NCBI GenBank assembly: GCA_963668365.1 | Contig: OY764266.1 | Coordinates: 2,232,001 to 2,296,000 of the forward strand | Length of the DNA stretch: 64,000 bases | From: VXNE01 sp963668365 | GTDB taxonomy: Bacteria > Pseudomonadota > Gammaproteobacteria > Pseudomonadales > Azotimanducaceae | Direction: 5' to 3' | In this document: in pieces, positions 25,983-33,900 of the stretch | Layout: each line of letters begins with the position of its first letter | How positions within the stretch are numbered: the first letter of the stretch is position 1 | Notes under the pieces: generated by a model | What the model was told of the DNA's origin: nothing | Seen by the model: the letters and a program-made list of their open reading frames with translations, nothing else | The model's database searches: none | Program-made: the position numbers and the translations under genes

Positions 25983-26546
25983 ATGGGAAGACCGAGAAGC
26001 GCTAACCCCCTACTGGTCAATGGTTTTTTTTGGTTGACGGCGCTTTTGGCCGGCGCTTGCTCGACGCTGCCGCCGATGCACGGGGAGTTGGATTTCAGCG
26101 TTGCCGGGCGCGTTGGAGCCGTGGCCGGCACGACGGGCACGAGCGCGGAGTTTCTCTGGCGACAGTACGAGTCCGGCTTCGATGTGGAGTTCTGGGGGCC
26201 GTTGGGCCAGGGCCGAACACACCTCATCGCGGACGGCGGCACGCTGGTGGTGCGTACATCCCGCGGTGAGCGCGTCATCGACGCGGATGCCCGAGACTGG
26301 ATTCGCCGCGAGCTTCGGCTGGAGATTCCGATTCGCGCGCTGTCGAGCTGGATCACCGGCCGCCCGTCACCGGCGTGGCCGGTGAGCGGCCTGGACGCCG
26401 ACACGTTCACGCAACTGGGTTGGAACGTCGAGGTCGCCGCGTGGGACGATTGGGACGGCAGGCGCCAGCCGCGGAAGCTCACCGCAACGCGGGGCGACTA
26501 TCGCGTCACCATCGTTTGCCGGCGATGGACTTTCGGCGCCCGGTGA
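25983..26546 (+). CDS. lolB: Outer-membrane lipoprotein receptor LolB
   Basis: ATG 25983 is preferred (an earlier ATG at 25947 is in frame). The N-terminus is a lipoprotein signal with lipobox LLAGACS, so mature protein starts at Cys26. FSVAGRVGAVAGTTGTSAEFLWRQYESGFDVEFWGPLGQG and LTATRGDYRVTIVCRRW are LolB-like strands. LolB accepts lipoproteins from LolA at the outer membrane. Its position divergent from hemA supports the assignment more than sequence alone. The usual next gene, ispE, is absent. Confidence 0.8.
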   Translation: MGRPRSANPLLVNGFFWLTALLAGACSTLPPMHGELDFSVAGRVGAVAGTTGTSAEFLWRQYESGFDVEFWGPLGQGRTHLIADGGTLVVRTSRGERVIDADARDWIRRELRLEIPIRALSSWITGRPSPAWPVSGLDADTFTQLGWNVEVAAWDDWDGRRQPRKLTATRGDYRVTIVCRRWTFGAR

Positions 26547-26559
26547 CACGGGAGTCCGC

Positions 26560-27756
26560 TTGAACCCTTCGCCCAGCCCTCGCAAATTGCGCAGCGTAGC
26601 GCTCGAACACCAGGGCCTCGCCCGAAGGCGCAAGCTCGGATCCGGGATGGCCGGAGCGGAGAAGGCCCTTTGCCAGATCGGCCACGTCCAGATCGACACC
26701 ATATCCGTGGTCTCCCGGGCGCATCACCACATCCTCTACAACCGGGTCGCCAGCTACGATGAATCGCTGCTCAACCGTCTCGTCGGGGCGCATCGCGCCT
26801 TCGAGTACTGGAGCCACGCGGCCTGCTACCTGCCGATGCGCGACTATCGCTTCGCCCTGCCCATGATGCGGGGCGTCGCGAACGGGGAGTGGGGCTGGTG
26901 GCATCGCGACAGGGACCCGCGCCTGCGCGCGCGGGTGCTGGATCGGATTCGCGCCGAGGGCCCGCTTTTCGCCAGGGATTTCGAAGACACGCGCCGGCGC
27001 CGCTCGGGCTGGTGGGACCGCAAGCCCGCCAAGCGGGCGCTCGAGCAGTTGTTCATGGAGGGCGCATTGCTCAGCATCGAACGACGAGGCTTTCAGAAGC
27101 GCTACGAGCTTGCCGAGCGATTCCTGCCGTCGACGGTCGATGCGAGCGAGCCGAGCGCGCGGGAGCATGCCGACCATCTCATCGACGTGACGCTGCGGGC
27201 CCACGGCTTCGCGACAGCAAGGAACATCAACTACCTGCGCCGCGACCCGGCGCTGCGCGCCACGGTGCGCCAGCGGCTCGAGGAGCGTGTTGGAGCGGGC
27301 GGGCTCCTGGCGTATCGGACCGCCGCGGGCGAACCGATCTATGCGCGACCGGGCACGTTCGATGCCGCGCCCAGGCGATTCGCTCCGATGGTCCGCATCC
27401 TGTCGCCGTTCGACAACGTGGTCATCCAGCGCCAGCGCGCCGCCCGGTTTTTCGACTTCGATTACACCCTCGAGTGCTACGTCCCTGCGGCGAAAAGACG
27501 TTACGGCTACTTCGTGCTGCCCTTGCTGTACCGGGACCGTTTTCTTGGCCGGATGGACTGCAAGTCACATCGTTCCGAAGGGCGCTTCGAGATCAAGGCG
27601 CTGTTCCTTGAAGGCGACGTGTCGGATGCGTTCCTGTCGGCCTTCCGGGACGCGGTGATCGATTACGCGGCGTTCACCGGTTGCGAGGAGGTCGAGGTCG
27701 GCCAAGTCTCGCCGAGGTCCTGGCTGCGGCCGGTGCGGGCGTTGTTCGCCGGCTAG
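26560..27756 (+). CDS. YcaQ-type winged-helix DNA glycosylase
   Basis: About 398 residues, TTG start with GGGAG upstream. The QIDTISVVSRAHHHILYNR stretch carries the QxD catalytic motif of the YcaQ/AlkZ-like (HTH_42) family, which unhooks interstrand crosslinks and removes bulky adducts. EYWSHAACYLPMRDYR, FARDFEDTR and ILSPFDNVVIQRQRAARFFDFDYTLECYVPAAKRRYGYF are further family blocks. The stop codon (TAG 27754-27756) is supplied by the terminal repeat of the adjacent insertion sequence, so the native C-terminus may have been altered by a few residues. Expected role: DNA repair. Confidence 0.8.
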   Translation: MNPSPSPRKLRSVALEHQGLARRRKLGSGMAGAEKALCQIGHVQIDTISVVSRAHHHILYNRVASYDESLLNRLVGAHRAFEYWSHAACYLPMRDYRFALPMMRGVANGEWGWWHRDRDPRLRARVLDRIRAEGPLFARDFEDTRRRRSGWWDRKPAKRALEQLFMEGALLSIERRGFQKRYELAERFLPSTVDASEPSAREHADHLIDVTLRAHGFATARNINYLRRDPALRATVRQRLEERVGAGGLLAYRTAAGEPIYARPGTFDAAPRRFAPMVRILSPFDNVVIQRQRAARFFDFDYTLECYVPAAKRRYGYFVLPLLYRDRFLGRMDCKSHRSEGRFEIKALFLEGDVSDAFLSAFRDAVIDYAAFTGCEEVEVGQVSPRSWLRPVRALFAG

Positions 27757-27777
27757 CCCTGCCCGTGCCCCACAAGT
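27753..27777 (+). repeat. Left terminal inverted repeat of the insertion sequence
   Basis: 25 bases, starting CTAGCCCTGCCCGTGCC, identical to the reverse complement of 30177-30201. It contains the stop codon of ycaQ. Confidence 0.9.
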
Positions 27778-27819
27778 ATCTGCTGGACTTCAAGATGCCG
27801 TTGCGCTACGGTACGCGGC

Positions 27820-30147
27820 ATGGAGGTTCAGACCCAGGTTGGAGGTCGCCTGCGGGCTGACATTGGCCAGCTTCAAGACGTGCTGAACACGGCGGTTTCG
27901 GAGGGTGTCACGGGGCTCGGGCAGGTTGCCGATCGGGTGTGCGAGGCGTTCGAGCTGCGCGACGGGCGCGGCCGTCTGCAGCGCGCGAGTTGCTGCCGGG
28001 CATTGCGCGGGCTGGAGGCGGCGGGTCAGGTCGCGCTACCGGCGCCGCGAAGGGTGGGCGGTGCTGGGCGCGGACCGCGCCAGCTTGCGGAGTGCGTGGC
28101 GCCGGCCAGGGATGTCCCCGGCGAGGCGGGTGAGTTGCGAGAGCTTGCGCTGATTCGGGTCGACAGCGACGAACATCGCCTGATCTGGAATACCCTGATG
28201 GCGCGCGAGCACCCGCGTGGTGCGGGTCCTTTCGTCGGCCATCAGTTGCGCTATCTGGTCGGCTCGGCGCATGGCTGGCTGGGGGCGGTGGGGTTCGCGG
28301 CCTCGGCGCGGCGGCTGCGGGCTCGCGACGCCTGGATCGGCTGGGACGATGCGCGCCGCCGCGCGCGGCTGCATCGCGTGGCGGGGTTGTGCCGGTTTCT
28401 GATTCGTCCCGGCGTCCGCTGCCGCAACCTGGCCTCGCATGTGCTGGGCCGGGTGGTGCGGCGGGTGGGCGAGGACTTCGAGCGCCTGCACGGTTACCGG
28501 CCCTGGCTGCTGGAGACGTTCGTCGACGAGCGCGAGCACACGGGGGCGAGCTTTCGCGCGGCGAACTGGGTGCGGGTCGGCGCGACGCGCGGGCGCGGGC
28601 GCCAGGACCGTGCCCATGCCGCCCGCGAGACACCCAAGGCGGTGTATCTGTACGAACTCGACCGGGTCTGGCGGCGGCGTCTCGCGGCGCCGCCGCCCGC
28701 GGCGCTGGCGCCCGGCGAGGGGCTCGACGCCGCGTCCTGGGCGGCCAACGAGTTCGGCGGCGCGCCCCTGGGCGACGCCCGCCTGAGCGCGCGCCTGGTC
28801 GAGAGCGCGCGGCATATGGCACAGTGTCCGATGCGCGCCATCACCGGCGCCACGAACGGAGCGCGCGCCTTGGTCAAGGGACACTACCGGCTCATCGATC
28901 AACCCGCCGACGGCGAGGTGACGGTGGCGAACATTCTCAAGCCGCACCGCGAGCGCACGTTGCGGCGCCTGCGCTCGGAGTCCACGGTCCTGTGCATTCA
29001 GGACGCCACCACGTTGAACTTCGCCCGCCGCGGGCGAACGCAAGGGCTGGGGACGATCGGCTCGAACCAGACCGGCGCGGCGGTGCGCGGCCTGCATCTG
29101 CACGCGACCCTGGCGGTCAATGACGAGGGGACGCCGCTGGGCGTGCTGCGCGCCGGGTTCGACGCCCCGGCGCCCGCCGGTCCCGAGGCGCGCGCTCGCA
29201 AGCCGCGCGAGGCGCGCAAGTCGTTTCGCTGGATCGAGGGGTTGCGCGACTGTGCCGAGGCGGCCCGGGAACTGCCCGACACCCGCGTGGTGTGCGCCAT
29301 GGACCGCGAGGCCGACTTCCTGGACCTGTTCGTCGAACGGCGCGAGCATGCCCCGACGGTCGAGTTGCTGGTGCGCGCCAAGGTCGACCGCGTCCTGGGG
29401 CGGGTTACCGACGACGACGGCAACCCGGTCTCGCGGCGCCTGTTCGAGACGATGCGCAACGCCCGGGTGCGCGGCGCCTGCACCGTCGAGGTCACGCGGC
29501 AAAGCGCGCGCGCCAAGGCCAGCAAGCGGGCCGGAAAGACCAAGCGCCCCGCCCGCTCGGCCGAGATGACGCTGCGCTACGAGCCGGTCGCGCTGCCGTG
29601 CCCCGGGGCGGCGCCGGTCGAGGTGTGGGTGGTGCACGCCCGCGAGGAGCAGCCGCCCGCGAACGCCAAGCCGCTGGAGTGGTTCGTGCTCACCACCCTG
29701 CCCGTGACCGGCGTCGACGACGCGCGGCGCATCCTCCACTACTACGCCATGCGCTGGCGCATCGAGGACTACTTCCGCATCCTCAAATCCGGCTGCAAGG
29801 TCGAGGAACTGCAGCACCACACCGCCGAGCGCCTCGAGCGCGCCATCGCCATCAACATGGTCGTCGGCTGGCGCATCCAACTGATGCTCCGTCTCGGCCG
29901 CGAGATGCCCGAGTTGCCCCCCGAATTGCTGTTCTCCGACATCGAACTGCGCGTGCTCGCCAGCTTCGCCCGCTCGCGCAACCTCGACCCGCCCTCGCAG
30001 CTCGGCGAGACCGTGCAACTGCTCGCGCGCCTCGGCGGCTGGCTCGGCCGCACGCGCGACCCACCCGGCGCGCAACTCCTGTGGCATGGCCACATCCAGC
30101 TCACATACATGACCATCGGTTTCCAACTACGCGACGAACTCGGATGA
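27820..30147 (+). CDS. Transposase: DruA-like DUF4338 domain fused to IS4/Tn5-type DDE domain
   Basis: A 775-residue fusion. Residues about 1-290 form a DUF4338 (DruA-like) domain: AAGQVALPAPRR, AREHPRGAGPFVGHQLRYLV, WIGWDDARR, FLIRPGVRCRNLASHVLGRVVRRVGEDFERLHGYRPWLLETFVD, FRAANWVRVG, PKAVYLYEL. Residues about 300-775 are Tn5/IS50-like: NEFGGAPLGDARLSARL, then catalytic Asp about 394 (CIQDATTLNF), Asp about 495 (AMDREADF) and the YREK block YAMRWRIEDYFRILKSG with the catalytic Glu. All three acids are present, so it looks active. The product should bind the terminal repeats and move the element. DUF4338 alone is known from Druantia, but its role in the fusion is unknown. Confidence 0.85.
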   Translation: MEVQTQVGGRLRADIGQLQDVLNTAVSEGVTGLGQVADRVCEAFELRDGRGRLQRASCCRALRGLEAAGQVALPAPRRVGGAGRGPRQLAECVAPARDVPGEAGELRELALIRVDSDEHRLIWNTLMAREHPRGAGPFVGHQLRYLVGSAHGWLGAVGFAASARRLRARDAWIGWDDARRRARLHRVAGLCRFLIRPGVRCRNLASHVLGRVVRRVGEDFERLHGYRPWLLETFVDEREHTGASFRAANWVRVGATRGRGRQDRAHAARETPKAVYLYELDRVWRRRLAAPPPAALAPGEGLDAASWAANEFGGAPLGDARLSARLVESARHMAQCPMRAITGATNGARALVKGHYRLIDQPADGEVTVANILKPHRERTLRRLRSESTVLCIQDATTLNFARRGRTQGLGTIGSNQTGAAVRGLHLHATLAVNDEGTPLGVLRAGFDAPAPAGPEARARKPREARKSFRWIEGLRDCAEAARELPDTRVVCAMDREADFLDLFVERREHAPTVELLVRAKVDRVLGRVTDDDGNPVSRRLFETMRNARVRGACTVEVTRQSARAKASKRAGKTKRPARSAEMTLRYEPVALPCPGAAPVEVWVVHAREEQPPANAKPLEWFVLTTLPVTGVDDARRILHYYAMRWRIEDYFRILKSGCKVEELQHHTAERLERAIAINMVVGWRIQLMLRLGREMPELPPELLFSDIELRVLASFARSRNLDPPSQLGETVQLLARLGGWLGRTRDPPGAQLLWHGHIQLTYMTIGFQLRDELG

Positions 30148-30176
30148 TTTCACCAGCATGACAGAGTCCAGCGAAC

Positions 30177-30201
30177 ACTTGTGGGGCACGGGCAGGGCTA
30201 G
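30177..30201 (-). repeat. Right terminal inverted repeat of the insertion sequence
   Basis: 25 bases, perfect reverse complement of the left end; followed by CCGG and, immediately, the stop codon (TTA in plus sense) of the last efflux-operon gene. Confidence 0.9.
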
Positions 30202-30205
30202 CCGG

Positions 30206-30922
30206 TTACTGGTCGAGCATGCGTTCCCTGCGTCCGGCGCGCATGAAGGCGAGGGCGAGGATCGCGGCAATGAGCAGGGCGAAGCCGATGCGATTCTGCA
30301 CGGTCCAGGCCAGGATTTCGCTCGGGTCCGAAACGCCGCCGGCAACGAGGTCGGGTGAGTGCGGGTTCCAGAATGGTGAAACCCGCACCTGGTTGCCCCC
30401 GAACTGCGTGACGATGCCGTTGAAGCCCAGGATGGCGGCGGTGGGCATCGCTCCGGCCGTTTCGCTGCGGAACAGCGTGGCCATTCCCATGGCCAGGACC
30501 ATGTAGAAAAGTGCTGCCTGCAGCGCGCCGTACAGCGCGTCGAAGGGGAACGGCGTGAAGAAGACCCACGTCGCGACGGCCAGCGGGACTTCCGCCGCGA
30601 CGAGGAGCAGCAGCCCGGCACCGAGCTTCGTCCACCAGACGCGTTCACAGCCGCCGGGAACCGTGTAGGCGATTTCCAGGCTTCGCCCGTCGATCTCGCC
30701 GGCGATGACCCGCAATCCGAGGAATATGGCGAGGAACGTCAGCGGAAGTCCGATCAGGGCACCCTGGGCGGATGCCGGCTCGAATCCGGCTGACGAACCG
30801 ATCCAGGCGCTGATCGGAAGCCATCCGAGCGGCAGGATCGGCAACAGCCAATAACGATGGCCGGCGATCGTCATGCCCGCGAGGCGAAATGCTTCGAATT
30901 GACCTGAAAGCGCGCCCATCAT
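30206..30922 (-). CDS. ABC-2-type transporter permease (last gene of hybrid efflux operon)
   Basis: About 238 residues from ATG 30922, which overlaps the stop of the RND-ABC fusion gene (ATGATG). Six hydrophobic segments are visible (for example YWLLPILPLGWLPISAWIG, GLPLTFLAIFLGLRVIAGE, LLLLVAAEVPLAVATWVFF, ALFYMVLAMGMATLF, AAILGFNGIVTQFG, IGFALLIAAILALAFM). The SLEIAYTVPGGCERVWWTKL cytoplasmic loop resembles the coupling segment of ABC-2 exporters. It is probably the membrane partner of the ATPase domain fused to the preceding pump. The 3' end was abutted by the insertion sequence but the gene appears complete. Confidence 0.7.
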   Translation of the reverse strand: MMGALSGQFEAFRLAGMTIAGHRYWLLPILPLGWLPISAWIGSSAGFEPASAQGALIGLPLTFLAIFLGLRVIAGEIDGRSLEIAYTVPGGCERVWWTKLGAGLLLLVAAEVPLAVATWVFFTPFPFDALYGALQAALFYMVLAMGMATLFRSETAGAMPTAAILGFNGIVTQFGGNQVRVSPFWNPHSPDLVAGGVSDPSEILAWTVQNRIGFALLIAAILALAFMRAGRRERMLDQ

Positions 30923-33900
30923 GCGGCGTCTCCCGCACCGCGCAACAACCACAGGTAGCCGTCCTCCAGCCTGGACTCGAGCGTTCCGGCGTCCGGGTCC
31001 GGAGATCGCTCCGCCAGCACCCGACGCGTGATCCGACCGTCGCCGAGCGGTGTTTCTTCCGCAAGGATGGTGCCCGGCGGAAGTTCGTCGCCATCCAGGG
31101 CGGACGCTTGCATCTCCCATACCTTTCCTCGCGCCGCTTCGGCCAATTCCCCGGGGGCGCCGTCGAACAGCAATCGGCCGCCGGCGAGGACCAGGACGCG
31201 TTCGCACGCGACTGCGACGTCTTCCACCACGTGCGTGGAAAAGAGCACGATGCGGTCGCGCGCCAGGTTCGCAAGCAGGTTGCGGAAGCGGATCCGTTCC
31301 CTCGGGTCGAGGCCGACGGTGGGTTCATCGACCACGATGATCGGCGGCAGCCGCAGCAGCGTGCGCGCCACGGACACGCGCTGTCGCATGCCGCCCGAGA
31401 GCGAACCGATGCGGTCTTCGGCCCGGTCCTTGAGGCCGACCTCGCCGAGGAGGTGCTCGACCCGTTCATGGCGCTCGGACGGCGGCAAGTCGTACAGCGC
31501 CGCGAAATGGCGCAGGTATTCCCTGGGAGACAGCCCGGCGGGCAGTCCGGCGTCCTGGGGCAGGTAGCCGACCCAGCGCGCGAGCACCCTTTGCACCTTG
31601 TCGAGACGAACGCCGCCCAGCGTGATGGTGCCTCGAGTCGGATCCAGGATGCCGGTCAGCAGGCGTAGAAGCGTGGTCTTGCCGGCGCCGTTCGGTCCGA
31701 GAACACCGACCATGCCTCTCTCGATCCTGAAATTCGTGCCGAGGAGGGCTTCGACCGGGGACGCTGGCAGGTCCAGGCCGCCCAGGCGGCGCGCCCAGCG
31801 GCGCATGACCGTGCGCGGATAGCGCAGGAACCTTCCGCCGGCGCGTTCCTTGACCTGTCCCCTGGCCTGGGCGGCGGCGCTGCGTCGGGCGAGTTGCCAG
31901 GCGCCCAGCAACAGCGCACCGGCGACGGGCCAGAAGACATTCGCGGCAGCGACGCTCCCGCCCAGCTGCGGCAGGAGCGCGGCGCACGCGAACGCGCCGA
32001 GCGCGGCCCACGGCACCCCTGCGGCAAGGAAGTTCTCGACGCCACCCGGCGCCACCGCGCCGACGGCGTTCAGTTGCCCCCGGCTGCGGCGAATCTGTCG
32101 CAGGAAACCCACGAGGCCCGCCGCCGCCAGCATGCAGAAGAACAGGCGCCAGCCGCCGCTTTCCGCGTGCACGGCAAGCCCCGTGGGCGCAAACGTGAAC
32201 ACCAGGGCCGGCAACAGCCTCTCGCGGGCCTCCTTTTGGCTGAAGGCTTTCGCGGCACTGAGCGCGCCCGGGTCGAAGGTGCCCTGGGCCAGGGCCCGCG
32301 CGGCGAAGACCCGGGGCGCCGCAAGGGCTCGCCGCAAGGGTCCAGGGAGCGCGTACACCTTTCTCAGGTTGCGCGCTTCGAGTGCCGGCGGACCCGAATC
32401 GGTGTCCGGCTCATGCCTTTCGGGCCTGCGGAATATGGCGACCGTGATTGCAAGCGCGCCGCCGCCGACAAGGATCGCCACAACGACCTGCCAGAACAGG
32501 GAGGTAACGAGTCCGGATTGGGTGAGCCACAGCATGATGCTTAACGTGACCGCGAGCCAGCCGACGACCAGCCAGGGACCGACGCGGCCGAACAGCCGGT
32601 CGAGGCGGTGCAACAGAATGAAACCGACGGGGATGATAAGCAGGGTCAGGAGCGCCGACGTGACGAGACCGCCGATGACGATCGTTGCGAACGGCGGCCA
32701 GATCTCGTTCTCCCTGCCGGTCGATATCGCCAGCGGCCATAGTGCCGCGATCGTCGTGGCGGTCGTCATAAGGACCGGGCGGGTCCTCTCCCGCACGGAA
32801 GCGAACGCCGCGGCGCCGGGCGTCCATCCCCCGGCCAGAACTTTCTGTTGCATCCTGTCCACCAGCAGAATGGCTGGATTGACCGTGAGACCGAACAGGG
32901 CGATCGCGCCAAGCGCGGCCATTTCGTCCAGGGACATGCCGGCGACGACCAGCGCCCAGCTTGCGCCAATGACCGTAAGCGGCACCGCCAACAGCACGAG
33001 TGCGGGCAAGGTCAGCGATTCGAAAGTCAGGGCGAGCACGAGAAACAGGAGCAGCGCAACCGGGACCAGCACGCGCTGCAGCCAACTTGTCTGCTCATCG
33101 TCCGACGACACCTCCACCGTGTATCCGCGCGGTCTCGACACCGCCCGTACCGTTTCGGCTATCTGCTCTTCGACGGCTTCACGTCCGGACCCGCTTTCGG
33201 CTACGCCGGTCCCCAGCCGGTAGAACACGCGGGTTTCGCGGCGGCCATTCCTGTGCTCGATTGTCGGTCGGGCCGGCATCTGCCTGATATCGGCCAAGGC
33301 TGCGATGGGAACGACGCCGGCTGCCGTCTGCAGCCGCAAGTTGCGCAGTTCGCGGCCCCCGTCATCGGTGCGCGCGTCGATCCGTTCCATCACGACGGGC
33401 AACTCCCTTCCGCTCGGCAACGCGAAGCCCGTCGCGTTCACGCGGCCTTCCCTGCCCGCCAGTCCGAGGTTTCCCAGCACATCGCCGATGGTGATTCCGT
33501 ACGCTTCGAACGCCGGCCTGCGCGGCTGTATCCAGATTTCTTCGAGTCCGGGGCTTTCCGCCGGCCAGGAGTTCTCCACGTGGGGGTTTGCATCGAGCCG
33601 CGCCATGACATCCTTGGCAAGTCGCTCAAGCTGGCGGCTGTCCGGGCCCGAAAGGACCACTTCTCCGGGCGCGCCGCCGAAGCCGCCGCCTTCTCGCGGC
33701 GCTCCGCCTGCCTTTCCGCCGCCGCTCGAGTCGTCGCCTGGGTTGAGCAGTTCGAATCCCCCGGAGACTCTCTTTGCCGCCGTTCGCGCCACTTTGCGCA
33801 CGACGGCCGCATCCAGGTCCGCCGGGCGTTGCGCCTCGTCCACCAGTTCCACGGTGATCGATCCGCCGTGTTCCCGTATGACGGTCTCGATGGTCTCGAC

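Larger units (their letters stand above)
27753..30201 (+). mobile_element. Complete IS4-like insertion sequence with DUF4338-fused transposase
   Basis: A 2449-bp element with 25-bp perfect terminal inverted repeats (27753-27777 and 30177-30201, outer end CTAGCCCTGCCC). Both ends are flanked by CCGG (27749-27752 and 30202-30205), which is either a 4-bp target duplication or part of a 29-bp repeat. The inner 20 bases of each end keep partial symmetry (GCTGGACT at both). One transposase gene fills it. Perfect ends and an intact gene point to recent insertion between ycaQ and the efflux operon. A long target-site duplication, as in most IS4 elements, is not seen. Confidence 0.85.

Noticed and set aside
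27820..28700. Druantia defence system
   Set aside because: The DruA-like domain is fused to a transposase between inverted repeats; DruB-E partners or the large helicase DruE are absent.
28036..30126. 696-residue open frame opposite the transposase
   Set aside because: Fully antisense to the transposase with intact catalytic motifs; a GC-rich shadow.
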